Shown: positions 27,200-36,976, counted from the first letter of the stretch. The stretch is DNA of 64,000 bases from Sphaerisporangium rufum (GCF_016863395.1 NZ_BOOU01000013.1:219890-283889), one strand, 5' to 3'. The notes: generated by a model from the sequence alone, not told the origin. A program made the numbers and translations.

Positions 27200-27519
27200 C
27201 GGCCGCTCGTCGCGCCGTCACGCTCCGCATGGCGCCGGCTACGCACCGTTCGGCGAGCCGGGCCGCGACCGCCCGCGCGGAACCGATGACCGACCGTAGT
27301 GTCGTTCCCGTCGAGAAGCCACACTGCGTTACCGGAAAGCGGGCCGGACGGCCGGCGGACCCGGGATACGCGGACCGAGACGGCGCCGGACGCCCGCGGC
27401 CCACGCGCGGCGACGACCGGACGGCCGTCCCGGGCCGGCGGGCCCTTACCGGGGGGTGGGGTCCGCCGGCCCCGGCGGGGCGGGGTGGCCGCCGGCCGGC
27501 CGCGAGGCCGGGCCGCGCC

Positions 27520-27547
27520 GATCCGGTCATAGGGGGGCGACCGGATC
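27520..27547 (-). terminator. Hairpin downstream of endonuclease IV gene
   Basis: GATCCGGTC and GACCGGATC form a perfect 9-bp stem around a 10-nt loop, 40 bp beyond the endonuclease IV stop. The rest of the 388-bp gap 27200-27587 contains no ORF, repeat or RNA I can support. Confidence 0.5.
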
Positions 27548-27587
27548 CGCGGGCGGCACCCCGCCCTCCCGCCCGGCCCGGGCGGGC

Positions 27588-28427
27588 TCAGCCGCCGCGC
27601 AGGCCCTTCAGCAGCTCGATGTCCGCGCGGTGGCGGTCGGGGCCGCCCGGGGTCTCGATGCAGAACGGCACCCCGGCCGCCACCGGATGCCGCAGCAGCT
27701 CGCCGAACGCCGCGACGCCGATGTGCCCGTCGCCGATGTTCTCGTGCCGGTCGCGCTTGGAGCCGCACGGGTCCTTGGAGTCGTTGGCGTGCACCAGCCG
27801 CAGCCGGCCCGGCGCCACCGCCGCGAGGCACGACAGCAGCGCGGCGGCACCGCCCGGCGCGGCCAGGTCGTGCCCGGCGGCGAAGGCGTGGCAGGTGTCC
27901 AGGCAGATTCCCGCGCGCGGGTGCCCGTCCAGCGCGGCCAGGTAGGGCTCCAGGTCGGGCAGCATGGCGCACAGCATCGCCCCCTGGCCCGCCATCGGCT
28001 CCAGCAGCAGGTCCGGGCCGCCGTCGCCGATCTCGTCCAGGATGGGCAGCAGGTGCTCGCGCAGCCCGCGCAGCGCGTCCGCGCGCGGCTGGGACACCGC
28101 CGACCCGGTGTGCACCACCACCCCGCGCGCGCCGATCTGGCAGCCGCGGGCCAGCGCGTGCCGGATGCTCGCCGCCGACCGGGCCAGCACCGCCGGGTCG
28201 GGCGACCCCACGTTCACCAGGTAGGGGGTATGGATGAAGACCGGGACACCGGAGCGGCGCAGCGCGGCGTCCTGCGCCGGGTCGCCGGCGGCGAGCGCCC
28301 ATCCGCGCGGGTTGGTCACGAACACCTGGACGAACTCGGCGCCGATCTCCGCCGCGCGCCGCAGGCCGCCGGTGGCCAGGCCGCCCGCGACGTACACGTG
28401 GCTACCGATCAGGGATGTGCCGCTCAT
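27588..28427 (-). CDS. nfo: Endonuclease IV (AP endonuclease, deoxyribonuclease IV)
   Basis: 279-residue zinc-dependent endonuclease that cuts 5' of abasic sites in base-excision repair. The AP-endonuclease-2 signatures are present: FIHTPYLVN, LLEPMAGQG, CLDTCHAFAAG, RLVHANDSKDPCGSKRDRHE followed by NIGDGHIG, and the C-terminal CIETPG. All expected His, Glu and Asp zinc ligands are visible, and length is normal. The start at ATG 28427 matches the family N-terminus (IGSHVYVAGGL). It is divergent from the purine operon beginning at 28564. Confidence 0.93.
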   Translation of the reverse strand: MSGTSLIGSHVYVAGGLATGGLRRAAEIGAEFVQVFVTNPRGWALAAGDPAQDAALRRSGVPVFIHTPYLVNVGSPDPAVLARSAASIRHALARGCQIGARGVVVHTGSAVSQPRADALRGLREHLLPILDEIGDGGPDLLLEPMAGQGAMLCAMLPDLEPYLAALDGHPRAGICLDTCHAFAAGHDLAAPGGAAALLSCLAAVAPGRLRLVHANDSKDPCGSKRDRHENIGDGHIGVAAFGELLRHPVAAGVPFCIETPGGPDRHRADIELLKGLRGG

Positions 28428-28563
28428 GGTGGTCCAAGCCTAGGAGACCCGCGGCGGCGGCCGGGCCGCTTGGAGCATGCCACAAACGCGGCGCCGGTGG
28501 CCGCGGACGGTTCGGAGTTCCGGCCGCTGGACCCGGCCCGCCCCGGGACGGTCTACTTCTGGC

Positions 28564-29091
28564 ATGGCAGACCCGACACCCGCGGGCGGCGTGCCGGCCT
28601 TCGACGCGCTGCCGCCCGCCGAGGCCGAGCGGCGGCTGCTCGCCTGCTGCGCCGCGCCGGAGTTCGCCCGCCGGGTCGCCGCCGGCCGGCCCTACGGCGA
28701 CCGCGGGCGGCTGCTGGCCGCGGCCGAGGCCGCCGCCCGCGAGCTCGGCTGGCCGCAGGTGCGGGCCGCGCTGGACGCCCACCCGCGGATCGGCGACCGG
28801 CCGGCCGGTGACGGCGCCGAGTCGCGCTGGTCGCGCCGCGAGCAGGAGCGGGCCGGCCGGGCCGGCGCCGCCGAGCGGGACGCGCTGGCCGAAGGGAACC
28901 GCCGGTACGAGGAGAGGTTCGGCCACGTCTTCCTGGTCTGCGCCACCGGCCTGACCGCCGGGCAGGTGCTCGACCGGCTGCGTGGCAGGCTGGGCAACGA
29001 CGAGGAGACCGAGCGCAAGGTGGTCGGCGCCGAGCTGGCGGCCATCGCCCGGCTCCGCGTCGCCAGGCTGCTGGACGAGGAGACGACATGA
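28564..29091 (+). CDS. uraD: 2-oxo-4-hydroxy-4-carboxy-5-ureidoimidazoline (OHCU) decarboxylase
   Basis: Last step of urate to S-allantoin: decarboxylates OHCU. The 175-residue all-helical protein has the catalytic HPRIGD motif, the RFGHVFLVCATG segment and the C-terminal NDEETERKV helix. ATG 28564 is chosen because the family begins with the FDALPPAEAERRLL helix shortly after; the open frame runs further upstream without support. It overlaps uraH by four bases (ATGA). It is the first gene of an apparent purine-degradation operon running to 36976. Confidence 0.92.
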   Translation: MADPTPAGGVPAFDALPPAEAERRLLACCAAPEFARRVAAGRPYGDRGRLLAAAEAAARELGWPQVRAALDAHPRIGDRPAGDGAESRWSRREQERAGRAGAAERDALAEGNRRYEERFGHVFLVCATGLTAGQVLDRLRGRLGNDEETERKVVGAELAAIARLRVARLLDEETT

Positions 29092-29411
29092 GCCTGTCCA
29101 CCCACGTGCTGGACTCCGGGACCGGCCGTCCCGCCGAGGGGGTGGCCGTCCGGCTGCGCAGCGGCGACCGCCTGGTGGCCGAGGGCGTCACCGACCAGGA
29201 CGGCCGGCTGCGCGACTGGCTGCCGGCGGGCGAGCCGGGGCCGGGGGTGCACCACCTGGTGTTCGACACCGGCGCCTACTTCGCGCGGGCCGGCGTCGCG
29301 ACCTTCTACCCGGAGGTCGTGGTCGCCTTCACCGTCGCCGACCCGGCCGAGCACCTGCACGTGCCGCTGCTGCTCGGCCCGTTCGCCTACTCGACCTACC
29401 GGGGGAGCTAG
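29088..29411 (+). CDS. uraH: 5-hydroxyisourate hydrolase (transthyretin-like)
   Basis: 107-residue HIUase that hydrolyses 5-hydroxyisourate made by urate oxidase. The N-terminal STHVLDSGTGRPAEGV contains the active-site His, and the C-terminal YRGS tetrapeptide that marks the enzyme from true transthyretin is intact. It is translationally coupled to uraD and followed 3 bp later by the urate oxidase gene, so three consecutive steps are encoded together. Confidence 0.95.
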   Translation: MSLSTHVLDSGTGRPAEGVAVRLRSGDRLVAEGVTDQDGRLRDWLPAGEPGPGVHHLVFDTGAYFARAGVATFYPEVVVAFTVADPAEHLHVPLLLGPFAYSTYRGS

Positions 29412-29414
29412 CCG

Positions 29415-30302
29415 ATGGCCGTCGTACTCGGCCCGAACCGCTACGGCAAGGCGGAGACGCGGGTGGTCCGCGTCGCCCGGGAGGGCGAGGTGCACCACCT
29501 CAAGGACTGCACCGTGTCGATCGCGCTGTCGGGCGCGATGGAGGCGGTGCACCTGGCCGGCGACAACGCCGCCGTGCTGCCCACCGACTCCCAGAAGAAC
29601 ACCGTCTACGCCTTCGCCCGCGAGCACGGCATCGGGGAGATCGAGGAGTTCGCCCTGCTGCTCGCCCGGCACTTCGTGGACTCCCAGCAGGCCGTGCACC
29701 ACGCGCGGGTCGCGATCGACGAGCACGCCTGGGTGCGGCGCGGGCCGCACTCGTTCGTGCGGGACGGCACCGAGGTCCGTACCTGCCTGGTGCACCACGA
29801 CCGGGACGGCACCTCGAGCGTGGTCTCCGGGCTGCGCGACCTGGTGCTGCTCAACTCCACCGGCTCGGAGTTCCACGGCTTCGCCACCGACCGCTACACC
29901 ACGCTGGCCCCGGCCACCGACCGGGTGCTGGCCACCGCGGTGACCGCCGGGTGGCGGCACGCCGGGCCCGGGACCGGGTCCTCCGCCGATTCGTACGCGA
30001 GTTCGTACGCCGACTCCTACACCGGGGCCCGGGAGTGCCTGCTGGAGGCGTTCGCCGGCACCCACAGCCTGTCGCTGCAGCAGACCCTGTACGCCATGGG
30101 CCGCCGGGTGCTTGAGCGCCGCCCGGAGCTGTGCGAGGTGCGGCTGGCGCTGCCCAACCGGCACCACTTCCTGGTCGACCTGGCCCCGTTCGGCCTGGAC
30201 AACCCGGGCGAGGTGTACTACGCCGCCGACCGGCCGTACGGGCTGATCGAGGGCACCGTACTGGACGACGCCGCGCCGCCCGCCGGCCCGGCCTGGGACT
30301 AG
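29415..30302 (+). CDS. Urate oxidase (uricase)
   Basis: Cofactor-free oxidase turning urate into 5-hydroxyisourate. The 295-residue protein has both tandem T-fold halves: NRYGKAETRVVRV (Lys of the catalytic dyad), PTDSQKNTVYAFA (Thr), GSEFHGFATDRYTTL and the C-terminal NRHHFLVDLAPFGLDN. A short Ser/Ala/Tyr-rich stretch near residues 190-205 is built from imperfect repeats. It lies between uraH and the xanthine dehydrogenase subunit genes, so it probably consumes the urate that enzyme would make. Confidence 0.95.
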   Translation: MAVVLGPNRYGKAETRVVRVAREGEVHHLKDCTVSIALSGAMEAVHLAGDNAAVLPTDSQKNTVYAFAREHGIGEIEEFALLLARHFVDSQQAVHHARVAIDEHAWVRRGPHSFVRDGTEVRTCLVHHDRDGTSSVVSGLRDLVLLNSTGSEFHGFATDRYTTLAPATDRVLATAVTAGWRHAGPGTGSSADSYASSYADSYTGARECLLEAFAGTHSLSLQQTLYAMGRRVLERRPELCEVRLALPNRHHFLVDLAPFGLDNPGEVYYAADRPYGLIEGTVLDDAAPPAGPAWD

Positions 30303-30312
30303 GGGAGGACGG

Positions 30313-31188
30313 ATGGAGTTCCTGCGCCCCGCCACCTGGGCGGAGGCCCTGGCGGCGAAGGCCGGCCTGCCGGAGGCGGTCCCCGTCCAGGGCGGCACCG
30401 ACGTCATGGTGGAGATCAACTTCGACGTGCGGCGCCCGCCGGCGCTGCTGGACCTGACCCGGGTCGGCGACCTGGCCGACTGGGAGGTCGCCGCCGACGG
30501 CCGGCTGCGGGTCGGTGCCGGGGTCACCTACGCCCGGCTGATCGCCGAGCTGGGCGACCGGCTGCCCGGCCTGGCGCAGGCCGCCCGCACCGTGGGCTCG
30601 CCGCAGATCCGCAACCGCGGCACGGTGGGCGGAAACCTCGGCGCCGCCTCGCCGGCCGGCGACAGCCACCCGCCGCTGCTCGCCACCGGCGCGGAGATCG
30701 AGGTCGCCTCGGCGGCCCGCGGCACCCGCATGATCCCCGCGACCGAGTTCTACCGCGGCGTCAAGCGCAGCGCGCTGGCGCCGGACGAGCTGGTCCGCGC
30801 GTTCTGGGCGCCCCCGGCCACCGGCCCGCAGTACTTCGCCAAGGTCGGCACCCGCAACGCCATGGTCATCGCGGTGTGCTCCTTCGCGGTCGCGCTGCAC
30901 CCCGGCGAGCGCCGGGCCGGCACCGGCGTCGGCTCGGCGGCGCCGACGCCCCGCCGCGCCACCGCCGCCGAGGAGTTCGCCGCCGCCGAGCTCGACTGGG
31001 CCGGCCGCGCCCCGCTGGACCCCGGCCTGGCCGCGCGGTTCGGCGAGCTGGCCGCCGCCGCGGCCGAGCCGATCGACGACGTGCGCGGCACCGCCGCCTA
31101 CCGCAGGCACGCGATCGCCGTCCTGGCCCGCCGCACGCTGGCCTGGGCGTGGCACGACTACCGGAAGGAGGCGGCGGCATGCGCGTGA
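30313..31188 (+). CDS. Xanthine dehydrogenase family FAD-binding subunit
   Basis: 291-residue medium (CoxM/XdhB-type) subunit that carries FAD and passes electrons to the acceptor. The FAD motifs VQGGTDVMVEIN and TVGGNLGAASPAGDSHP are intact, and the CO-dehydrogenase flavoprotein C-terminal domain follows. It overlaps the 2Fe-2S subunit gene by 10 bp. A functional enzyme also needs a molybdopterin-binding large subunit, which is missing from the expected place downstream. Confidence 0.93.
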   Translation: MEFLRPATWAEALAAKAGLPEAVPVQGGTDVMVEINFDVRRPPALLDLTRVGDLADWEVAADGRLRVGAGVTYARLIAELGDRLPGLAQAARTVGSPQIRNRGTVGGNLGAASPAGDSHPPLLATGAEIEVASAARGTRMIPATEFYRGVKRSALAPDELVRAFWAPPATGPQYFAKVGTRNAMVIAVCSFAVALHPGERRAGTGVGSAAPTPRRATAAEEFAAAELDWAGRAPLDPGLAARFGELAAAAAEPIDDVRGTAAYRRHAIAVLARRTLAWAWHDYRKEAAACA

Positions 31189-31652
31189 ACCTCACCGTCA
31201 ACGGCCGGCCCGAGGAGGTCGACGGCGTCTGGGAGGGGGAGAGCCTGCTCTACGTGCTGCGCGAGCGGGTCGGCCTGCCCGGTGCCAAGAACGCCTGCGA
31301 GCAGGGAGAGTGCGGCTCGTGCACCGTCTACCTCGACGGCCTGCCGGTGTGCGCGTGCCTGGTGGCCGCCGGGCAGGCCGAGGGGCGCCAGGTGCGCACC
31401 GTGGAGGGGCTGGCCGGCGGCGACCGGCTGGACCCGGTGCAGGAGGCGTTCGTCGAGTGCGGCGCGGTGCAGTGCGGCTTCTGCACCCCCGGCCTGGTCG
31501 TCCAGGCGCACGACCTGATCGAGCGGGTCGGGGCGCCGAGCGACGAGGAGATCCGCGAGGCGCTGGCCGGCAACCTGTGCCGGTGCACCGGATACGAGAA
31601 GATCATGGACGCGGTACGGCTGGCCGCCGCCCGCAAGGCGGGCACCGCGTGA
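31179..31652 (+). CDS. Xanthine dehydrogenase family [2Fe-2S] subunit
   Basis: 157-residue small (CoxS-type) subunit. The N-terminal plant-type cluster ligands are in CEQGECGSCTVYLDG plus CAC, and the second cluster in CGFCTPG and CRCTGY. ATG 31179 lies inside the end of the FAD-subunit gene with GGAAGGAGG upstream. It ends at 31652; the next frame begins in a GTGA overlap at 31649 but is only 45 codons long instead of the roughly 750-codon large subunit. Confidence 0.94.
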   Translation: MRVNLTVNGRPEEVDGVWEGESLLYVLRERVGLPGAKNACEQGECGSCTVYLDGLPVCACLVAAGQAEGRQVRTVEGLAGGDRLDPVQEAFVECGAVQCGFCTPGLVVQAHDLIERVGAPSDEEIREALAGNLCRCTGYEKIMDAVRLAAARKAGTA

Positions 31653-31786
31653 CCGCGCCGCCCCGGCCCCCCTCGCCGGCGCCCGCGCCGCCCTCCTGGT
31701 CCCCCCCGTCTACGCCGGTCCCGGCGCGCCCGTCGCCGGTCCGGTCCGCCGCGCCCGCCGCTCGACGCCGGAGGAGGTCCGGATGA
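31649..31786 (+). pseudogene. 45-codon frame where the molybdopterin subunit is expected; possible deletion relic
   Basis: The frame starts at GTG in a GTGA overlap with the 2Fe-2S gene and ends at TGA in an ATGA overlap with the 8-oxoguanine deaminase gene. The peptide starts [17 protein letters not shown] and ends ARRRRRSG. No conserved large-subunit motif remains. An in-frame internal deletion joining the extreme N- and C-termini of a large-subunit gene would give this layout. Chance is also possible, since GTGA and ATGA overlaps are common in GC-rich DNA. A Pro-rich spacer, a real short peptide and a sequencing or assembly collapse are the alternatives. Confidence 0.35.
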
Positions 31787-33183
31787 CGCGGCCCGCCGAG
31801 CCCGGGGACGTGCTGGTGACCGATGTGGCCATCGCCCCGGTGACCGGGCCGGAGATCCCTCGCGGCCACCTGCACATCCGCGGCGACCGGATCGCCGCGC
31901 TCGGCCCCGGGCCGGCCCCGGAGGTGCCCGGCGCCACCCGGATCGACGGCACCGGCCTGCTGGCCACCCCGGGCCTGGTCAACACCCACCACCACCTCTA
32001 CCAGTGGGCCTCCCAGGGCCTCGCCCAGGACGCCACCCTGTTCGAGTGGCTCACCGCCCTCTACCAGGTGTGGGCGGCGATGGACGCCGAGGTGGCGCAC
32101 GGCGCGGCGACCGCCGGGCTCGGCCTGCTCGCCCTGTCCGGATGCACCACCACGACCGACCACCACTACATCTTCCCCAAGGGGCGCGGCGACCTGTTCG
32201 CCGCCGAGATCGACGCGGCCCGCGAGATCGGCCTGCGCTTCCACCCGTGCCGGGGCTCGATGGACCGCGGCGCCTCGGCCGGCGGGCTGCCGCCGGACGA
32301 GGTGGTCGAGACGCTGGACGAGGTCCTCGCGCACACCGCCGAGGCCATCGACACCTACCACGACCCCGCGCCCGGCTCGATGCTGCGGATCGCGGTCGCG
32401 CCGTGCTCGCCGTTCTCGGTCAGCACCGATCTGATGACCGAGTCGGCCGCGCTGGCCCGGGCGGCCGGGGTGCGCCTGCACACCCACCTGTGCGAGACGG
32501 TCGACGAGGAGGAGCACTGCCTGGCCCAGCTGGGCCGCCGGCCGGTCGACCACATGGCGGAGATCGGCTGGCTCGGCCCGGACGTGTGGGTCGCGCACGC
32601 GGTGCACCTGCGCGACCACGACATCGACCGGTTCGCCGCCACCGGGACCGGGGTGGCGCACTGCCCGAGCTCCAACGGCCGGCTCGGCGCCGGCATCGCC
32701 CGGGTGACCGAGATGCTCGCCGCCGGCACCGCGGTCGGGCTCGGCGTGGACGGCAGCGCCTCCAGCGAGCTGACCACGCTGTCGGGTGAGATGCGCCAGG
32801 CCCTGCTGTTCCAGCGCGCCCGGCTGGGCCCGGCCGCGCTCACCGCCCGCCAGGCCCTGGAGATGGCCACCATGGGCGGCGCCCGCTGCCTGGGCCGGGC
32901 CGGCGAGATCGGCTCGCTGGAGCCCGGCAAGCTCGCCGACGTGGTGCTGTGGCGGGTGGACGGCTTCGCCGCCGCGGTGGCCGACCCGCTGTGCGCGCTG
33001 GTCTTCGGCCCGGCACCCCCGGTGTCCCACGTGATCGTCGGCGGCCGTACCCTCGTGGCGGACGGCGAGCTGCGCACGGTGCCGCAGGACGCCGCGGCCC
33101 GCGCCGGGGCGGCCGCGCGCGACCGGCTGCTGCGGCTGGCCGCCGACCGAGGGTTCACCGTGGCCAGGGAGGTGCGCGGGTGA
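31783..33183 (+). CDS. 8-oxoguanine deaminase / amidohydrolase
   Basis: 466-residue metal-dependent amidohydrolase. The zinc motif NTHHHLYQWASQGLAQD, the later HTHLCETVDEEEHC and AHAVHL, and the catalytic Asp in GVDGSASSE match the 8-oxoguanine deaminase branch, which converts 8-oxoguanine to urate and so feeds the urate oxidase upstream. GGAGGAGG precedes ATG 31783. Hydroxyatrazine hydrolases are close relatives; the purine context favours the deaminase. Confidence 0.88.
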   Translation: MTRPAEPGDVLVTDVAIAPVTGPEIPRGHLHIRGDRIAALGPGPAPEVPGATRIDGTGLLATPGLVNTHHHLYQWASQGLAQDATLFEWLTALYQVWAAMDAEVAHGAATAGLGLLALSGCTTTTDHHYIFPKGRGDLFAAEIDAAREIGLRFHPCRGSMDRGASAGGLPPDEVVETLDEVLAHTAEAIDTYHDPAPGSMLRIAVAPCSPFSVSTDLMTESAALARAAGVRLHTHLCETVDEEEHCLAQLGRRPVDHMAEIGWLGPDVWVAHAVHLRDHDIDRFAATGTGVAHCPSSNGRLGAGIARVTEMLAAGTAVGLGVDGSASSELTTLSGEMRQALLFQRARLGPAALTARQALEMATMGGARCLGRAGEIGSLEPGKLADVVLWRVDGFAAAVADPLCALVFGPAPPVSHVIVGGRTLVADGELRTVPQDAAARAGAAARDRLLRLAADRGFTVAREVRG

Positions 33184-33262
33184 CGCCGAGCGTTCCGGCG
33201 GTGCCGGACGGATTCGACAAGCCGCCGGCAGGCGCCGGGCGACGGGCCGAGGGGATGGGCGG

Positions 33263-34531
33263 GTGACGGCGAGCGGGCCGGGGTTCGTCCTGGTGGCGCC
33301 GGACAAGTTCAGGGGGTCGCTGAGCGCGGTGGAGGTGGCCGGACGGGTCGCCGCCGGGCTGCGGGCGGCGCGGCCGGACCTGCCGGTGGTCACCCTGCCG
33401 GTCGCCGACGGCGGGGACGGCACCGCCGAGGCCGCCGTCGCCGCCGGGTTCACCCGCCGGACTGCCCGCGTCACCGGCCCGACCGGCGAGCCGGTGACCG
33501 CCGGCTACGCCGAGCGCGACGGGGTGGCGGTGATCGAGCTGGCCGAGGCCTCCGGGCTGCACCGGCTGCGGCGGCTCGCGCCGCTGGACGCCGGCAGCGA
33601 GGGTACCGGCGAGCTGATCGCCGCCGCGCTGGCCGGCGGCGCCCGGCGGGTGGTGCTGGGCCTGGGCGGCAGCGCCTGCACCGACGGCGGCGCCGGGCTG
33701 GTGCGCGCGCTCGGCGTGCGGACCCTGGACGCCCGCGGCCGGGAGCTGCCGCCCGGCGGCGCGGCGCTGCGCCGGCTGGACGCGCTGGACCTGACCGGAT
33801 TCGAACGTGCCCCCGGCGTGGAGTTCGTGGTGGCCTGCGACGTGGACAACCCGCTGCTCGGCGCCGAGGGCGCGGCCGCGGTGTACGGGCCGCAGAAGGG
33901 CGCCGGGCCGGCCGAGTTGCCGGTCCTGGAAGAAGGCCTGGCCCGCTGGGCCGACGTAGCCGAGCGGGACCTCGGCGTGCGGGTACGCGACCGGCCCGGC
34001 GCCGGCGCCGCGGGCGGTGTCGGCTTCGCCGCCATGGCGTTCCTCGGCGCCCGGCTCGAACCGGGCATCGGCCTGCTGCTGGACCTGGTCGGCTTCGCCG
34101 AGCACCTGCCGGGCGCGCTGCTGGTCGTCACCGGCGAGGGCTCGCTGGACGAGCAGACCCTGCGCGGCAAGGCCCCGGCCGGGGTGGCGGCGGCCGCCGC
34201 CCGGGCCGGCGTGCCGGTGGTCGCGGTGTGCGGCCGGCGCGCGCTGGACGATGGGCGGCTGCGCGCCGCGGGCATCGAGGCCGCCTACGCGCTCTCCGAC
34301 ATCGAGGACGACGTGCGAAGGTGCATGGCCGAGGCCGGGCCGCTGCTGGAGCGGCTGGCCGCCCAGGTCGCCGCCGACCGGCTGCCCGCCCCGGCCCGGC
34401 CCGGCTCCGCTCTCCGGGCCGCCGGTCCCGCGTCGGGGGGCGCCGGGGCCGACAGGTCCGTGCCCGGCCCCGTCCCGGGGGCCGTCCCTGGTCCGGTCCC
34501 CGGTGCGGACCTTCCCGGTGCCGGCGGCTGA
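33263..34531 (+). CDS. Glycerate kinase (GlxK/GarK family)
   Basis: 422-residue kinase that phosphorylates glycerate. The family signature is clear: [11 protein letters not shown] near the start, [23 protein letters not shown], and [11 protein letters not shown] in the C-terminal part. In the allantoin route it disposes of glycerate derived from glyoxylate. The last 45 or so residues are a Pro/Gly/Ala-rich tail outside the usual fold. GTG 33263 follows a weak GAGGGGATGGGCGG. A 79-bp gap after the deaminase holds only a 28-codon frame of doubtful value. Confidence 0.9.
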   Translation: MTASGPGFVLVAPDKFRGSLSAVEVAGRVAAGLRAARPDLPVVTLPVADGGDGTAEAAVAAGFTRRTARVTGPTGEPVTAGYAERDGVAVIELAEASGLHRLRRLAPLDAGSEGTGELIAAALAGGARRVVLGLGGSACTDGGAGLVRALGVRTLDARGRELPPGGAALRRLDALDLTGFERAPGVEFVVACDVDNPLLGAEGAAAVYGPQKGAGPAELPVLEEGLARWADVAERDLGVRVRDRPGAGAAGGVGFAAMAFLGARLEPGIGLLLDLVGFAEHLPGALLVVTGEGSLDEQTLRGKAPAGVAAAAARAGVPVVAVCGRRALDDGRLRAAGIEAAYALSDIEDDVRRCMAEAGPLLERLAAQVAADRLPAPARPGSALRAAGPASGGAGADRSVPGPVPGAVPGPVPGADLPGAGG

Positions 34532-34607
34532 CCGCCCGCCCGGCGGCACCGGGCCCGGACGTGTGCGCCCGGGGAGTGGGGCGCCCGGAACGGGGGAGAT
34601 CTTCCCC

Positions 34608-35981
34608 ATGGGTGATCCGGTGCCGGTGGGCGAGTGCGTGGCCAGGGTGACCCCGGCGCCGGTCCGTGACCCGGGGACCGGCTTCGACCTGGTGGTCCGC
34701 TCCCGGCGGGCGGTGCTGCCCGGCGGCGAGCGCCCGGCGGCGGTCGGCGTCCGGGACGGCGTCATCGCCGCGGTGCTGCCGTACGACGCGCCCGCGACGG
34801 CGCTCGCCGAGGTGGACCTCGGCGGCGTCCTGCTGCTGCCCGGCCTGGTCGACACGCACGTGCACGTCAACGAGCCGGGCCGCACCGCCTGGGAGGGGTT
34901 CGCCACCGCGACCCGGGCCGCCGCGGCCGGCGGGGTGACCACCATCGTCGACATGCCGCTCAACTCGCTGCCGCCCACCGTCGACGTGGAGTCGCTGGCG
35001 GTCAAGCGCGCCGCGGCCACCGGCAAGTGCGCGGTGGACGTCGGCTTCTGGGGCGGCGCGGTCCCCGGCAACGCCGGCGGGCTGCGCGCGCTGCGGGAGG
35101 CGGGGGTGTTCGGCTTCAAGTGCTTCCTGTCGCCCTCCGGCGTGCCGGAGTTCCCGCACCTGGACGACGCCGGGCTGCGCGCCGCGCTGCGCGAGGCGGC
35201 GGCCTTCGACGGGCTGGTGCTGGTGCACGCCGAGGACCCCGCGCTGCTGTCGGAGCCGGCCGGCCCTTCCTACCCCGAGTTCCTCGCCTCGCGGCCCGGC
35301 GCGGCCGAGCGCCGCGCCGTCGAGCGGGTCATCGCCGCCGCCCGGCAGACCGGGGCGCGGGCGCACATCCTGCACGTCTCCGCCGCCGCCTGCCTGGAAC
35401 CGCTGGAGGCCGCCCGGCGGGACGGGGTGCGGATCACCGCCGAGACCTGCCCGCACTACCTGACCCTCACCGCCGCCCAGGTGCGCGGGCCGGAGTTCAA
35501 GTGCTGCCCGCCGATCCGGGACGACGGCAACCGGGACGAGCTGTGGCAGGGCCTGGCCGCCGGGGTGCTCGACTGCGTGGTCTCCGACCACTCCCCGGCC
35601 ACGCCCGACCTGAAGGTGCCCGACTTCGCGGCCGCCTGGGGCGGCATCTCCTCGCTGCAGCTCGGCCTGCCCGCGGTGTGGACCGAGGCGCGCGAACGCG
35701 GATACCGGCCGGACCGGGTGGTGGACTGGATGTCCGCCCGCCCGGCCGCGCTGGCCGGCCTGGTCGCCAAGGGCGCCATCGCCGCCGGCCGGGACGCCGA
35801 CCTGGTCGCCTTCGACGCCGGCGCCGAGTTCACCGTGGACGCCGCCCGGCTGCGGCACCGCAACCCGGTGACGCCCTACCACGGGCGCACCCTGGCTGGC
35901 ACGGTCGTCGCCACCTGGCTGCGCGGCCGGGCGGTCACCGACGACGACCCCCCGTTCGGAGAGCTGCTGTGCCCGACCTGA
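34608..35981 (+). CDS. allB: Allantoinase
   Basis: 457-residue binuclear zinc hydrolase opening the hydantoin ring of allantoin to allantoate. The metal site is complete: [10 protein letters not shown], the carboxylatable Lys in [19 protein letters not shown] and [11 protein letters not shown] 34608 has GGGGGAG 9 nt upstream; the open frame before it overlaps the glycerate kinase tail and is not needed. Its end overlaps the allantoicase start by 13 bp, so the two steps are coupled. Confidence 0.95.
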   Translation: MGDPVPVGECVARVTPAPVRDPGTGFDLVVRSRRAVLPGGERPAAVGVRDGVIAAVLPYDAPATALAEVDLGGVLLLPGLVDTHVHVNEPGRTAWEGFATATRAAAAGGVTTIVDMPLNSLPPTVDVESLAVKRAAATGKCAVDVGFWGGAVPGNAGGLRALREAGVFGFKCFLSPSGVPEFPHLDDAGLRAALREAAAFDGLVLVHAEDPALLSEPAGPSYPEFLASRPGAAERRAVERVIAAARQTGARAHILHVSAAACLEPLEAARRDGVRITAETCPHYLTLTAAQVRGPEFKCCPPIRDDGNRDELWQGLAAGVLDCVVSDHSPATPDLKVPDFAAAWGGISSLQLGLPAVWTEARERGYRPDRVVDWMSARPAALAGLVAKGAIAAGRDADLVAFDAGAEFTVDAARLRHRNPVTPYHGRTLAGTVVATWLRGRAVTDDDPPFGELLCPT

Positions 35982-36976
35982 CCTCCGGCGCCGCCGGGTT
36001 CACCCGGCTGCCCGACCTGGCGTCGCGCTCGCACGGCGGCTCGGTGGTCGCCGCCAGCGACGAGTCGTTCGCCGAGCGCCAGGCGCTGATCCTTCCCGGC
36101 CCGCCCGGGTTCCGGCCGCACACCTTCGGCGCGCGCGGCCAGGTCTACGACGGATGGGAGACCCGGCGCCGCCGCGAGGCCGGGCACGACTGGGCGGTGG
36201 TCCGGCTCGGCCTGCCCGGCGTCGTCCGCGGCGTGGTGATCGACACCTCGTGGTTCACCGGCAACTACCCGCCGTTCGCCTCGGTGGAGGCGTGCGCCGC
36301 GCCCGGCCACCCGGCGCCGGAGGAGCTGGACGTGGCCGGCTGGACGGAGATCGTGCCGCGCGTCCCGCTCACCGGCGACGCCCGGCATGAGTTCCCGGTC
36401 ACCGACCCGCGGCGGTTCACCCACGTGCGGCTGAACATCCACCCCGACGGCGGGGTGGCCCGGCTGCGCGTGCACGGCGAGGTGGTGCCGGACCTGACCC
36501 TGTACGAAGGGCTCGGCCTGGACCTGGCCGCGCTGGAGAACGGCGGGCTGGTCGTCGGCTGCTCCGACGAGTTCTACTCCTCGCCCGGCAACGTCATCGC
36601 CCCCGGCCTGCCCCGGCACCAGGCCGAGGGCTGGGAGACCGCGCGGCGCCGCGACGGCGGCAACGACTGGCTGGTGGTGCGGCTCGGCGTGCCCGGCGTG
36701 GCACGCGTCGCCGAGCTGGACACCACCAACCTCGTTTACAACGCGCCTGGCCAGGCCGCGCTGGCCGCGGCGGCCGTCCCCGGCGGCGGCGAGCCGGGGC
36801 CGGACACCGAGTGGTTCGACCTGCTGCCGCGCACCCGGCTGCAGCCCGACACCCGGCACCGCTTCCGGCTGGCCGGCGCGCGGGTCGCCACGCACGTGCG
36901 CCTGGACATCTTTCCCGACGGCGGCATGGGCCGGCTGCGCCTGCACGGCCTGCCCGCCGATCCTCCCGCCCGCTGA
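35969..36976 (+). CDS. alc: Allantoicase
   Basis: 335-residue enzyme hydrolysing allantoate to ureidoglycolate and urea. It consists of two homologous jelly-roll halves, each with the paired motif [15 protein letters not shown] (first) and [15 protein letters not shown] (second) and a second motif of the type [18 protein letters not shown] 35969 lies inside the end of the allantoinase gene with GGAGAG upstream. It is the last gene of the purine cluster. Ureidoglycolate lyase, urease and glyoxylate carboligase genes are not in the window. Confidence 0.95.
   Translation: MPDLTSGAAGFTRLPDLASRSHGGSVVAASDESFAERQALILPGPPGFRPHTFGARGQVYDGWETRRRREAGHDWAVVRLGLPGVVRGVVIDTSWFTGNYPPFASVEACAAPGHPAPEELDVAGWTEIVPRVPLTGDARHEFPVTDPRRFTHVRLNIHPDGGVARLRVHGEVVPDLTLYEGLGLDLAALENGGLVVGCSDEFYSSPGNVIAPGLPRHQAEGWETARRRDGGNDWLVVRLGVPGVARVAELDTTNLVYNAPGQAALAAAAVPGGGEPGPDTEWFDLLPRTRLQPDTRHRFRLAGARVATHVRLDIFPDGGMGRLRLHGLPADPPAR

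Noticed and set aside
33180..33266. 28-codon frame with GTGA overlaps between the deaminase and glycerate kinase genes
   Set aside because: Any start codon followed by A creates such an overlap, and short frames stay open easily at this GC content. The peptide has no features.
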